This document shows positions 13,088 to 24,726 of a stretch of 64,000 bases of DNA, piece after piece. Positions within the stretch are counted from its first letter, which is position 1, and the number at the start of each line of letters is the position of its first letter. The stretch lies in contig JAHYIO010000031.1 in NCBI GenBank assembly GCA_020543525.1, forward strand, positions 2,480,001-2,544,000. Direction: 5' to 3'. The notes under the pieces were generated by a model. That model ran no database searches. It was not told the origin of the DNA and worked only from the letters and a program-made list of their open reading frames with translations. The position numbers and the translations under genes are program-made. This DNA is from Coriolopsis trogii. Lineage: Eukaryota > Basidiomycota > Agaricomycetes > Polyporales > Polyporaceae.

Positions 13088-13655
13088 GGCCTGCGGGCAG
13101 CGAGTTTGGAGCCCGTCCTCGTCTTCTCTTCGTGGCATCAACCCACTCCGGCATTCCACGCGCCTCACGATCCTCCATTCCCATTCACCCCCTCTCCCTC
13201 CGCATATTCTCCCTATTCTCGCCTGTTCCCGCAAGGCCGGGCTGGATGCCAGTGGCGAGTGTGCCTCGAAGGCATGTTGATTGCATAACGTCATTGCCGA
13301 ACACACCGCGGCCGTAAGTAACTTGGTTGCCTCGCGCGTTCCCTTGCATACAGCCCATTCCAGCATATTCCCATCCCACCACGTTGCCTCTGAGCAGTCG
13401 GATATCCCACATTGTCTTCAATCGTCTGTCAGCCTTCCGGTCTTGACTCAACCCAGCTTCGTATGTAGATGTAGCCGTCACGACTCGATGTCTCTTATGT
13501 TGTTGTTGTATTTGTACACCCACCAAGCTATGTAAGCCGTCTATGACTTCATACTTCCCGCCCACCACTTCCTACACCGCCGCTCCGTTTCTCGAAGCCA
13601 ACTCATTGTTCTTCAACGTCCGTCCATCACGATCGAATGCGTAGCAATCGGTCTC

Positions 13656-15812
13656 TCAAAGGTGAGCCGGCTTCGGCGTTAGCGGCTGGGGCCCCGCACG
13701 CCCGTATGCCCATTCGCTCAAGATCACGCCCCCAATCGCCGTGCGCGGCGGGATCCTGATCGATGGGCCGCGCGCAGGGGCAGGTGCGGTGCTCGCGGAG
13801 GCCTTGGGATGCGCACTCGCCTCGTCCGGCCTCGCGTTCGGGTTGCTCTTCTCGGCTGCCGCGGCGAGCTCCTTCTGGTCCTGGCGGGAGAGCTTGGTGC
13901 CCTCGGCGTGGCTCAGGACGGCGAGGATCTCTTCACGCGTGTACCACCGTGCCTCTGCAAAACCGTAAGTCAATTGGGATCAGATCAACAGGGTCCCGTC
14001 GCGCCGCGCAGAAGGCATCACCACCACACAGCTGCTGGCGCATGCATGCGGGAGTGTGAGTGTGGGAATGGACAGACACTCACCCTCCAATTCGTTGTCG
14101 AGGTCAGTGCGCAGCGGCTCGTCGGAACTTGCGGTCGCGTAGAAGCCGACCATGAGCGTCGAAGGGTAGGGCTGTCAACGTACACAACATTAGCGCCGGT
14201 TCGACATGAGCGCTACACGTGCCGCCGAGAGAGAATGCGAGGTGACGTACCCATGGCTGCGAGGAGTGGTAGCGCACATCCCAGACCTTCACGCCTGCCT
14301 CTTCCCAAAGTTCGCGCTGGACTGCGTCCTCGAACGACTCTCCGGGTTCGATGAACCCTGACATGCACGACCAGAACGCCTTGGGCCATTTTGTCTAGAG
14401 GAAGTCGAGAACATGATCCGCGTTAGCGGCGGAAGTGCCATAAATTCAGGAGCGGGACGCACATTGCGGCCCAGCAGAATCTTGTCGCCAGTCTCGTCGA
14501 TCACCGCCATGATCACAACTGCGTCCGTTCTCGGATGAGAGAAGTTATTGAGGCCGGTCGCGGTTGGGCATGGTTTCCTGCCGGCATTCTCCGCCCACGG
14601 CAGGAGCGAAGAACATGTGAGCTTCCACCCTGCCCACGATGAGTGCACCCGCGAACCACACGAAGGACAGAACTGTCGAGATGTTCGCCAAGTTCTCCGT
14701 GAATGACGGTACCATCTCCGACTGCAAGAACGACGTACCTTGTTGCGACCGTTCCAATCGACCATGCTCCGTGCCGCCGCGAACACAGCGGCTTCGAATT
14801 CCTCCAACACGCTCATGGCCGCCCTCGGCTCCGAGAACGCCAGCTGGAGACCTTCACCGGCCGCAACAGACGACGCGAGCACATTGTCGAGCTCCGTGCG
14901 ATCCACATCCGTCACGTCGAGGGAGAAGTATGCGGTGCCTTGAACGTTTGAGATCAAGGCCTGGAGGTCGGCTTTAGCACTGAAGTCAGACGACGGCAGA
15001 GCGGCAGCAAAGCTCGTCTCGGACTCGTGCAGTCCAAGAAAGACGATCGGGGGACCCCTCAGGCGGGCGGCTTCAAGGGCCTTGACGTCTGCGGGCGCAA
15101 GATCGCCTCCCTGTTGGCCCTGAGAGAAGAACGGCTCCGGACCTAACAGGGGCCGGACATCGCGGGTGGTCAAGCGAGCAAGGGACTGTTTGAAAGGGTC
15201 GTTGCTCGACCCGACGCTGGACTGCAGGAGTGGCTGGCCATCCCTGAAGATGAGCCAGCGCGTTGCGGGTGCGTGGACGATGGCGTTGAGGAACGGCTGG
15301 GAGGTGCGGAGCCACGCCAGGCGATTGAGCGGGTTACCGCTGAAGAAGTTGACGTATCTAGGAGGAGAGAGCCAGATGAGCAGCAGTACGTTATGACACG
15401 CGATAACGGGCAGGAGACAGGCGGTCCGGCAAGTGTTTCACTCGAAGTGCACCTCTCTAAAGCTCTCGGGTAGAGAGGGACTGACCGACGGCCTGTAGTG
15501 ACTGCGACAAATACTCCGATATGTCAGAGCGCACACCGCTGTTACGTGGCCATCTGTGGGGGAGAGGCATGGCGTATAGACAGTAGGTGACAGAGGGTGG
15601 TACCTCACACCGAATCACGTAGGCGACGATGCTCGCGCAACTGCGTGCCGTAGCGCTACGACTGCAGGCGTTGCGCTGCGGGCTGGATAACACGGTAAAT
15701 CCTCCAACAGCCCAGCCCAACCCTCCCGCTAATAACGCCTGGAACCACCTCTTGCGCGGCATTGTGGATGTGTGGTGAAAAGAGCCAGGTGTACTCACGG
15801 TTCTTTACTCAT
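13656..15812 (-). CDS. NPY1: peroxisomal NADH pyrophosphatase, Nudix family
   Basis: Exons complement(13656..13954, 14084..14171, 14251..14394, 14463..14672, 14739..15357, 15799..15812) give 457 residues. The order is as in NudC/Npy1: an N-terminal NUDIX-like domain starting YVNFF.GNPLNRL, a zinc ribbon (Cys213, Cys216, Cys231, Cys246), then the Nudix box from Gly294 to Val316 matching GX5EX7REUXEEXGU without a mismatch, followed by SQPWPYPS (326 onward), the array typical of NADH pyrophosphatases. It hydrolyses NADH (and other NAD derivatives) to NMNH and AMP. The protein ends in AHL, a good peroxisomal PTS1 signal, matching the peroxisomal location of yeast Npy1. The body is certain. The 14-nt first exon (MSKEP) is phase-correct but needs a 441-nt intron and overlaps the upstream gene's intron, so the start is uncertain. 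Confidence 0.88.
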
Positions 15813-16127
15813 CTCGAATCTCGAGAGAGCGCGGCGAAGCGGCGGTAGGATCTGGCGGTGAATGTTGGTGGTAGGTAGAACCGTGCACTATGGTGCGACG
15901 GGAACGAAATGATCGTGTCGAGAGATATAAAGGGTTGCGCGGTGGACGTGGGGCAGATGACTATCAGTGCCAATCGCTTACTCACCCTCGGCGGGGCTAT
16001 TAAGGCTTTCTCGTCGTCGCCGGGGTTCGCCTTGCCTTGGTGTACCGGAAACAACGTCAGAGACGGACGAATAGAGAGGCAGAGGACGAAAGACAGCTGA
16101 GGACATCGTGGAAGACGATGAGGACAT
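15457..16127 (-). CDS. small single-span membrane protein, unknown family
   Basis: Four exons, complement(15457..15553, 15611..15748, 15809..15887, 15986..16127), give 151 residues with canonical splice sites and introns of 57-98 nt. The N-terminal half is serine/arginine/proline-rich. One hydrophobic glycine-rich segment (ALLAGGLGWAVGGFTVL, residues about 78-94) could cross a membrane, and the tail ends in a predicted helix (SDISEYLSQSLQAVG). I do not recognise the family; the Arg/Ser-rich start would fit a mitochondrial presequence, but that is inference. Its 3' end is about 100 bases from the second exon of NPY1 on the same strand, and the proposed NPY1 first exon falls at its second exon-intron junction, so the two models need transcript data to separate. 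Confidence 0.5.
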
Positions 16128-17218
16128 CCGGCCCGCCACCGTGTCTACCCGACGGTCACAGTCTCGCACGCGTCTCCAGCGTCCGCCGGGCGCCAGGTCC
16201 ACGTTGGTACTTGACCTTAGCCATTCACGACGGACAAAGACCCCCGACGAGCAGACGAGAAACCAGCCGTGGCAGGACAGACTATGGCAACCCAATATCC
16301 GCCGTTCGCTCATCACATTGTGCGTTCTAGGGCCCCCACGCGCGGATACTTTTGACAGAGCGCGTCAGGCAGCCGCGTGTTTTCGGCGAGGAGGTGTCGA
16401 AGACATCGCATTCTGGGACAGCCCCGACGGCTGGGCACGGTTGGCCATATCTCGTTTCGATGTCTTGCTGTCTTGGGCTGAAGTGACTCTTACGCAGTCG
16501 ACAACCCACCGTAAAGTTGTCTGCATTTGATGGCGCATTCCTGATGCAGTATGTTGGAACGCTTCCGGCAGGACATCGGTCCTGGATCTCGCCATTGTCC
16601 CTCGTTTTAAGCACTCAAAGGAGAAAGTCATACAACTCGCATTTAGGCACGGCCCTCCGCGCTTCACCTGCCATTCTCAAGCTAATATCCATGGCCCCAG
16701 GGGGTACATAACCCCCAGCCTGCGAACTCGGGCAGCCAGACAGCCTTCCTCTCGCCCTCCATCGCCCCAGACGCTCCGTCGCTTCTCGCACCGACTGCGT
16801 TCCATTTCACCATGTTTCTACCACGCTCCTCGTGGATGTACAGCGCGGTATGTTGACTTCCACTCGTCTTTCGCCGCTACACACGCTCCCTTCTCCCGAG
16901 CTCTTTTGAGGTTTCCTTTTATGGTATGAGAACGCGCGGTGCCTCCGACCGTATGCGGCTGTTCCTATGTACTTTCCTTGCTCGACGCCTCTGCCATCCC
17001 GGCGGCGGCTTCGAGGCGAGGCATGTGAGGCGATCTATGATAGCTCAGCGGCACTTTGACCGTCGTCTTATATAAACTCGAACTCTCTCGGTCGCGCTAG
17101 GCCATGTTTATGACCCTTTCACGACCATTGTGCGCATCTTCCCTAGTCCTGAGTGCCCTCTCCCTTTTTCCGGCGTTCTTACCGGTGTTTCACCTGTACT
17201 CACGCGCAGTGCATGCAG
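16128..17218. other. intergenic, promoter-like
   Basis: No supported gene. A 140-codon open frame on the plus strand (16108-16530) lies antisense to the small membrane-protein gene and looks like its shadow. A TATA-like TATATAA occurs near 17070, about 145 nt before the next small gene. Confidence 0.35.
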
Positions 17219-17467
17219 ATGCCATCAGATTCGGCGTCGCCAAAGCGCCCTAGCCCTCCTCGCACTCACAGTACCAACAACCCTGCCACGCCTCGCGTAG
17301 CGCTCAGCCCCGCAGAAGCCATCGCGCAGGCGTGGCTGCGGGAGTCGGAGGAGGCACAACACAAATGGCGCATGGCAGACATTCGCGCCAAGGAACGGTT
17401 CGCGAACCCTATCCGATGGGATGCGGCGTTCAGGCAGGAGAAGAAGAAGTTCGGGGCCAAGATGTGA
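17219..17467 (+). CDS. small hypothetical protein (82 aa)
   Basis: A short open frame in good coding style. It has a Ser/Pro/Thr-rich N-terminus, then a charged helical C-terminus rich in Ala, Glu, Arg and Lys ending in ...EKKKFGAKM. I do not recognise it. A TATA-like element about 145 nt upstream supports transcription in this direction. The frame stays open to 17153, but the upstream part follows a pyrimidine-rich CGCAG acceptor-like site at 17204-17209, so it may be an exon whose first part lies upstream. Confidence 0.45.
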   Translation: MPSDSASPKRPSPPRTHSTNNPATPRVALSPAEAIAQAWLRESEEAQHKWRMADIRAKERFANPIRWDAAFRQEKKKFGAKM

Positions 17468-18131
17468 GGGGCGGTCACTCATGACGAGGGTCGGAACGCA
17501 ACATCCAGAAATCACTACCATGCATTGTAGGCCTAGTCCCCGTCGAGGGAGCGCACTCCTTTTTCGCTGATCGGAAACGTTGGGACTCTAATCACTTCGT
17601 TCGTTTGTATATGTTGCTATCGTTATGCGCATGCTATGTATCATGGATATTATGCTCACGAAACGTCCGAGGACCTTCTGTCATACTCTGTCTGCGAGTA
17701 TTGGCGACCGGCGACCGTAAGTTAGTTGTCAAGGCACTGATATCTCCGTCTCGGTTGCTTTCAATTGGTACATGCGTGTGCCATGCCCCGAGTGTGGCAC
17801 CCCATTCCTCAGCAATTCAAAGCCGACTGCTGTTGACGGCTCCTGCTCTAGGGATCACCGTAAGAGTTGACATGTACGCTGTCACAGTGTGTGCTTGAGC
17901 TGGTAGCCGTGGTGAATGAGGCTAAGTCACGGTCTCGCTCGCATGGAGATCTAATCTTATCTAGAGCAGAAGGTTTATGTACACGCCCTCTGATTGGCCG
18001 CTGGTGCGCTCCCCAGCGCAAAGCTTGCCGTCGTTTCAGCTGTGGCGAGTGGTGACTCGACGAGCTCCAACTCGAACGGCCATCCCCTCCCTCTTCCTGA
18101 GCATCGCGTCGTCCAGCGGACCCCCTCAGCC
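17468..18131. other. intergenic
   Basis: Nothing recognised. It contains the 3' flank of the small plus-strand gene and the promoter of the mitochondrial carrier gene. Confidence 0.35.
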
Positions 18132-19734
18132 ATGTCGAAGACGATCAAGGATCTCACCGCGGGCACTGCAGGAGGCATCGCACAGGTTCGTGACATCGTC
18201 TGCATATACACGCTCGCCGACGACTCATGCATTACGCTGCACTCGGGGTTGCTCAGGTGCTGGTTGGGCAGCCGTTCGACATCGTGAAAGTGGTACGTTC
18301 GCATACTACCTATCGGGGATAACCTCTGCGCGAGAAGACGAGCCCGACAATGTTAACGCGTGCCCTCCCACCCGCTCCGACCTGCAGCGGATGCAAACCG
18401 CGCCTGCGGGCACGTACAACGGCATGCTGCACTGCGCGGGCGGCATCCTCAAGAACGAAGGGCCCCTCGCGTTCTACAAGGTTTGGTGCGCCCCGTGCCT
18501 TCTCACGTCTTCCATTGTGCTCAATTGTCTGCGCTCGAACTCTCCGCGCTGGCCGCCCATCCTCGCGCTGCTTCCATTCTGCACCGTTCACGCGACCTCG
18601 ACCCGCAGGGCACGCTGACTCCGCTCCTCGGCATTGGCGTGTGCGTCTCGATCCAGTTTGGGGCACTAGAATACTCGAAGCGCTATTTCGCCGCGCAGAA
18701 CGTGCGGAATGGGCGCGGAGGCCCGGATGGAATGACACTAGGGAGCGGGCAGCTGTTCGTCTCGGGCGTGTTCGCTGGTCTAGCGAACGGCGTCGTCTCG
18801 GGACCAGTGGAGCACATCCGTATACGTGAGTGCCCTCTTTACTGTTCTTGTACCCCAACGCGAGAGGCGGCGACCAACGTCATTGTTCGCACATGGCTAA
18901 CTTGCCGACGCCATTCGCTTTGAGTTTGTTGTGGGCAGTTGTTGTCCACACACCTGGGTCCTCCCCGTTTCCAAACAGAAACGCTTTTGTTCTCTCCTGG
19001 GCACCTACTGTCCCAAATCCTGCATGCCCGATCGATGTCGCGGAGTTGAACGAACGACGGACATGAAATTGTCTAATCCCGAACGTTAACTCACGCGCGC
19101 CTCTTCCCTTGTTCTCAGGACTGCAGACCCAGTCGGCAACAAATCCCGTCTATGCTGGCCCGTTTGACGCGATGAAGAAGATCTACGGGCAGTACGGCAT
19201 CGCGGGGATATACAAAGGCCAGGTCGTGACCCTCTACCGTGAAGCAATCGGATACGGTATCTACTTCTGGGCGTACGAGAAGCTCATGCAGCGCGAGATG
19301 GCCAAGAAGGGCATCCGGCGCGATCAGGTCAACCCTGCGAACGCGGTCCTATTTGGTGCCGCAGCCGGCTATGCGGTGGGTGCTCTTCAAGCGTATATAT
19401 ACGGGAAACCCCAAGGATGTTGATATTCTCAAACCTTCTCAGTTGTGGGCCGTGATCTACCCTATAGACATGATCAAGTCTCGTATGCAGACCGACGGCT
19501 TCTCCGCCGCCGACGGACAAAAATACAAGTCTACGCTAGACTGCGTGCGCACAGTGTGGCGGACGGAAGGCCTTCCCGCCTTCACACGAGGATTGGGGCC
19601 GACGCTCATCAGGTAAGTCCTAGTCTGTCCCTCAGTAGTACATATGTTGACGAATCGTTCTCAGGTCACCGTTTGCGAATGGTGCTACTTTCCTCGGCTT
19701 CGAACTGGCAAGTCGGGTGCTCAATCAATTGTAG
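18132..19734 (+). CDS. mitochondrial carrier family (SLC25) transporter, YMC1/YMC2-like
   Basis: Seven exons, join(18132..18185, 18257..18292, 18388..18480, 18609..18825, 19119..19375, 19443..19612, 19665..19734), give 298 residues, the usual length for this family. All three repeats carry the PX[D/E]XX[K/R] signature: PFDIVK, PVEHIR and PIDMIK. The start (KDLTAGTAGGIAQVLVGQPFD) and the GTLTPLLGIG stretch resemble yeast Ymc1/Ymc2 and the carnitine/ornithine carrier branch. It should span the mitochondrial inner membrane six times and exchange small metabolites; the exact substrate (glycine/glutamate, carnitine or ornithine type) cannot be set from sequence alone. Exon 2 has only 36 nt and intron 4 is unusually long (293 nt). 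It converges on the eIF2-alpha gene 316 bp away. Confidence 0.93.
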
Positions 19735-20050
19735 CTCGCGTGGTCGTGCTATTGAAAATCTTGAGACTACCCTGGCTATCCAGTATTCATAGACTAACGC
19801 ATACAAAATACCATGTAATTGGCCCTGTCTATCAACGCAAAGGGTGCATGGGTTCTCCTGTGTGGAGGACGATATTCCAGGAGAAAAAGTCGTAGCAGCC
19901 AATCGCAACTTCTGAGTACGTCATTTGCAGCGAAGTGTTGCATCCAGTGAAAGCAGTCAAATCGTATGTAACGTCAAGAATACATGCAGATTTCCATGGC
20001 TACAGCGTGGCGGGAACCTAATACACGTATGAACACCGTTCTCGCGAATT
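19735..20050. other. shared 3' region between convergent genes
   Basis: A 316-bp spacer between the stop codons of the carrier gene (+) and the eIF2-alpha gene (-). It should hold both 3' ends; I see no further gene. Confidence 0.5.
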
Positions 20051-21562
20051 TTACAACGCTTCCTCGTCGTCCTCGTCGCCAGACACTTCCGCGTTCTCGG
20101 CGCCCGCCTTGGCCATGAGCTGCGCGAGATCCTGTTCTTCCGTCTCGGACACCGCTTTCGGCTGAATGGGTACATCCAATGAGCCATGCACGCCTGGGTC
20201 ATAGAATGAATACCACGAACCTTCATCTTGACGACCAAGGACCCGCCTTGGTCCTCGATTGTTGACTGGATGGACTCGATAGCGCGCTCCAGTCGGTCAA
20301 CAGCAGCGTACTGCAAGCAGCACCCGCTCTGATCAGACACATGCAAGCCGTCAACAGAACATGCTACTTGCCTTGTCAGTCGCGTTCGTGCTGAGCACGT
20401 ATAGTGGGGGAGCGACGAGCTTAGCCTTGATCGGGACCGCCTCGCTGCTCTGGGCCTCGCCTGCCCGGAGCGCCTTCTTGATAGCGTCGATGCCGGCGGG
20501 CGTATAGCAAGTGAGCTCGATGTCCGCACGGAGCTTGATCGGCTGGGGCGTCAGCCGCCGTGCGATCGTGCTGATCAGCACGTTCAGCACCGCAGGCTGC
20601 GGCGGCGAGGGCAGTGACGAGAACACGACGTCGGGTTCCCTGCATGAACGGAGAAAACCGCGTCAGCTTTGCTCCCGTGCTTCTGCCTCGTCGTCATCGA
20701 CAATCGTGGGCTGTCAGATGTCCGCGGGTGATGGATACGCACGTCAGAGCGAGCTTGAAAGCGTCGTAGGGGTGCCCGTACTTCCTGCCCAAGGGCCACG
20801 CGATCTCCTCATACAACTGCTCGAGGCGCGCTTCTTCGTTCGCGCTCCCCGCGCCCCCCTCCTCGGCCCCACCTGCTGCTGCAGCAGCGGTGGCGGCGGC
20901 ATCCTCTTCGTGACCCTCCTTTTTCGCTGCGCGGCGGGCGCGCTTCGTCTCGGCAGCCTCGGCCTCGGCCTGCTTCGCCTGCTCGCCCTCGAGGACCTCG
21001 CCGTTAACGGAGGGGACCTTGGAGGCGACGTGCCGCATGATGGACGCGACGGTCTTTGACTTCATGTACCGCTCTTCACACTTGGTGATGTCCTCGGGCG
21101 AGACACGACGTTTTGACAGGTCGATGTAGCCTAGACATATATATGATGCGCATGCAATTCCCCGTTAAGTTCCTGAGGATGGGCGGAGGACAGGGACCAA
21201 GAACGGAGGGCACGCACCCTTCTCCTTGTCCACTCGGAGGACGACGACGACTTCGTTCCGCCCGACACGGATGAGCTTCTGGATCGATCGGATACGTCTC
21301 CGGGAGAGCTCGGAGAGGAGGATCATGCCCTCGATGTTGTCATATTCGAGCTACTTGTGAGAACCGGATTGGAAGAGGGGTTGGATGAGTACCACGAGAC
21401 GGAATGAGCCCGACTCCCTCTCTTCTGACGGAGGGCATGCCATGCAATCATGGAGGGAAAGAAACATACGAGTTTCACATATGCACCCATCTCCGCAATC
21501 TGGCGGACCTGCACCATGACGAGCTCGTCCACCTCCGGATAGCGCTGTTCGTAATAGCGCAT
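20051..21562 (-). CDS. SUI2: translation initiation factor eIF2 alpha subunit
   Basis: Six exons, complement(20051..20161, 20221..20310, 20372..20639, 20743..21130, 21218..21350, 21470..21562), give 360 residues. The N-terminal S1 domain is intact. It includes the regulatory loop [15 protein letters not shown]; the serine equivalent to human Ser51, the target of Gcn2-type kinases, is about residue 47. The helical domain and the C-terminal domain ([29 protein letters not shown], acidic tail DEDDEEAL) follow. It is longer than yeast Sui2 (304 residues) because of an Ala/Glu-rich insert around residues 130-185. Intron 4 (20311..20371) uses a GC donor (GCAAGT) rather than GT. It works in ternary complex formation with Met-tRNAi and GTP. 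Confidence 0.96.
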
Positions 21563-22183
21563 CTTCGCTGATCTCTATTCGTGTCCTGTTCTTTCTGTGA
21601 GATTTCGCTTGGAGAGGATCGAGCGAGCAAAGGAAGTTTTGAGTAGGTTCCGGGACGGAGAGCGTGAGGATGATGGCGGGTCCTTCTGACTCTTGCCGAG
21701 ATAAAAGATTATATCGGCGCTAATCTGCAGTTAGTCGATAAGTGCGTAGTGTTGCCCGAGGTTGTAGATCTCGACATGATCAACTAGCACAGCTTTTGAA
21801 TAGCAAGACTGCAGTAAGCACGGATTATGCCCGCTTGATAGCTTAGAATAAACCACTACCTGATCCCGTCGAGCACGAAGGTCGATCCCATACTCGTTTG
21901 AAATGCTCGATGTACGAAAAGCGAACATACGCATTTATATCTTATTTATATATTAAGCAAGACAGTCGACTCTAGTGAGTCCTACGAACGAGGGGAGAAG
22001 TGCATGCGATGCTGTCGACCCCATTCCCATGAGGGAAGAGTCTGCGGCACCGTGGATTGGTCGCATGCTTGCCAGACATGTGACGTCGTCCAAACCTGGG
22101 CGTATTGCACACATCCATACAGCAGGCACGGGAATGACTCAGAATCCCCGGGAAGCGGAAGGCTCGGTATCTGTGTAACCACC
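21563..22183. other. intergenic, eIF2-alpha promoter side
   Basis: Between the start of eIF2-alpha (-) and a weak plus-strand frame. The AT-rich part around 21930-21960 (TTATATCTTATTTATATATT) is unlike its surroundings; no gene seen. Confidence 0.35.
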
Positions 22184-22375
22184 ATGTCGGCTCACCACCA
22201 CCCGAGAGCACAGCCTGGCGAGTATGGCCACCAGGAATACTCCAACATACCCATGAACACAACTCCTAACGGGTCCCCCTATGCCAACCACAGCCTCTCA
22301 AGATACATGCGATGGCCATCCGAGCATGTACATGTCCGACATCTCGCAGCGACCCCCTCTGCATTCATCCAATAA
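22184..22375 (+). CDS. weak candidate reading frame
   Basis: A 63-codon frame rich in His, Asn, Pro, Ser and Tyr, starting ATG TCG GCT CAC. Composition is like low-complexity fungal regulators. Adjacent frames stay open after it (22281-22650), so it could be the first exon of a gene running toward the 3' end of the aspartic protease gene on the other strand. No motif is recognised and it may be spurious. Confidence 0.2.
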   Translation: MSAHHHPRAQPGEYGHQEYSNIPMNTTPNGSPYANHSLSRYMRWPSEHVHVRHLAATPSAFIQ

Positions 22376-22652
22376 GCCAGCACCAGCATTCTTCGCGACG
22401 ACTCGTCAAGGTTTCCAAGAAAAGACAGCACAGGAGTGTGGAGTGTGTACAGTATACAACGCGGCCGCGTCCCATTTTCCCGGTATCACAAAGCCAGATC
22501 CCAACGACAACAGCAAGCACAGTGACAGCAGCTTGGAGACCACCAACAACACTGGCACCGCAGCAAGCACAGCAGCAATACAAGGGCGCAAACGGTCCCA
22601 GGTTTCTACGAACGCTCCAACCACATGGCCTGCGGGGCGCACGCTATACGGG

Positions 22653-24726
22653 TCATGCGACGATCGCCCACCCAGAGACGACGCTCACGAGGAGCGAGAC
22701 AGCGACGCCAACGACAGCGTGCACGTTCGGGTGCATCCCCGCCGCACCATTGCCGTTGCCCCCAATCGGCACCGCGCTCGGGTTCAATGGATCTATAGAA
22801 GAAACAAAAAGGAAAATCAAACAGGCACAGGGGACGAGAGCACCCGTCAGCGTCTTCCTGTCGGTTCCACGGAGCGAGATAGACGACTGACCGGTGAAGG
22901 AGACAGCTCCGCTTGCGAGCGTCGTGCCGGACGGGAAGGGGTCACCGGGGACAGTGACCGTCGCACTGGGGAGGTTCGTGGGGCCAGCAGAGGGTGCGCC
23001 TGAGGAGGGCGATGTAGACACAGCGCCGGAGGACGACGATACAGCGCCGGAAGACGCCGATGCAGCGGCAGAAGTCGTCGGAGGAAGAGCGGGGGACGAG
23101 AACAAGGAAGACGTCACGGAAGATGATGGGGCTTGTCAAATTGATGTTGGCGGCACAAAGATGGGAGCAAGGTAGACATACCGGATGAACCGCCCGCGGC
23201 TTCAGAGAGTTCGGCGAAACCGACCGATGGAGGGTCTGCGCGGAACACGCTGTACACGTTTTTCTGTATGGGCGTGTCAGTGGAGCGGATTCCATATATT
23301 TGGCGGCCGCGACTGACCAGGAAAGTGTCGCCGACGACCCAGACGGGGTTGCCTCCGCCACTGCCGACGTTGCTGCCAAGGGTGAGGTCGAAGATGCCAC
23401 CCACGCACATTCCCGCCGTAATCTGTCCGAGGTTCATGTCCACATCGCTAATGGGCCATGACTTGCCCCCAAATGAGAATGAGACGTCCAACTGGGCGGA
23501 GCAAGCTGCGGACGGAAAGTACTATAATTAAGAACGAACGTTCGATACCGCGGGACGACGAACACGATTGTGTCCAGGAGTGAGGAGACGTGATGCTTAC
23601 GGAACGCATAGAAGCCCTCCATGTTGCCCCCTAGGGCTTGGGAGCCGTCGATGGCGTCGTAAATAGCCTTGACGGCGCCGGAAGGACCACCGATAAGGGT
23701 CGTACCAGTGTCTATAGCGGAAAGCGCAGCAGCACCTGTGGGTACTGAGACAGATTTGCCTTGAACAGTGACACCTGATGACATGACGGATAGATGAGTT
23801 CTCATCCCACCCGCATGCGACCACAATTGTGCGCACCGGACAACTCCAACATCCAGAAGGTGGGTGAACGACCCAACGTGGAGAGATTGATGAATTCGAT
23901 GTCGCCAGTGAAAAGCGAGCTGTTGGTGCCACCGAGGGTCATGACGCCGCCATCCTGTTCGACGGGCGAGTTGACGTCGTCGAGATGACGAGCAAGCCAA
24001 AATGAGATATCGGGCTGGTTGAACATGTTGTTGTTGACGAGAGTCTGCCAGAAGGGAGTGGCCCCAGTGGAGGCGAGAGCCTCGAACGCGAGGCCCATGA
24101 TACCAGAGACGTCACCGTCAAGGAGACCGTCAGACATATCCTCGACGACGACAAACTGTTGGGGGTTGACGGTGAAGCCTGCCATGGAGACTGTGTCGGA
24201 GGCGAGTACGCCCGCAACCCGACCACTGCCATACTGGATGCGGATGATCTGGGCTTGGCCACTGAGATCATTCACTTGCTTCACGGTGGATGACCGGGTT
24301 GGGTCGAAAGGAGGGGTCTGTCCGCAGGTGAGACATTCGGTAGCGGCAACCCAGAGGTCGGAGGAGCCAGTGTCGAGGACGACCTTGAAAGACTGAGGAG
24401 GGGTCCCAATGGTGATTTCACCAATGTATGACGAGTCTTGGTTCTAGTAGAACAGCCGTTATGGATGGGAGGGCGTGTGAGAGGCATAGAGAACGCACCT
24501 GGTCGATTATGCCCACACCGACGGTCTGTCCCGCGCGCTTCGCGAGCTTGCTATAGCCATACTTACCTCGGAGATGGTCGGCGTGGTGCACAAAGCGGTC
24601 GACGGAGGCGTTGTGGGGGAGAGCTCTGCGAGTAAGTGGGATGTGCAGGGGCGGGGGTTTGAAGGTCGGGGTAGCGAGAGTGGCAGCAGCAAGCGAGAGC
24701 AAGGGGAGAAGGGTATACGGGAGCAT
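22653..24726 (-). CDS. pepsin-family (A1) aspartic protease with Ser/Thr-rich, GPI-like tail
   Basis: Seven exons, complement(22653..22792, 22892..23131, 23182..23263, 23318..23505, 23601..23774, 23837..24443, 24499..24726), give 552 residues. A signal peptide (MLPYTLLPLLSLAAATLA) is followed by a pro-segment of about 55 residues. Catalytic Asp100 lies in DTGSS, the flap tyrosine in IQYGSG, and catalytic Asp300 in DTGTT. The catalytic unit ends near KNVYSVFR...GFAEL. A tail of about 110 residues, rich in Ser, Ala, Thr and Pro, follows and ends in a hydrophobic stretch at the very C-terminus (VVGVAVSLLVSVVSGWAIVA), the layout of GPI-anchored yapsin-like proteases. It should act outside the cell, bound to membrane or wall. 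The last intron (99 nt) is in frame and could be retained. Confidence 0.9.

Noticed and set aside
18310..18858. 182-codon minus-strand frame over the mitochondrial carrier
   Set aside because: Antisense shadow of carrier exons 3-4; arginine-rich without motif.
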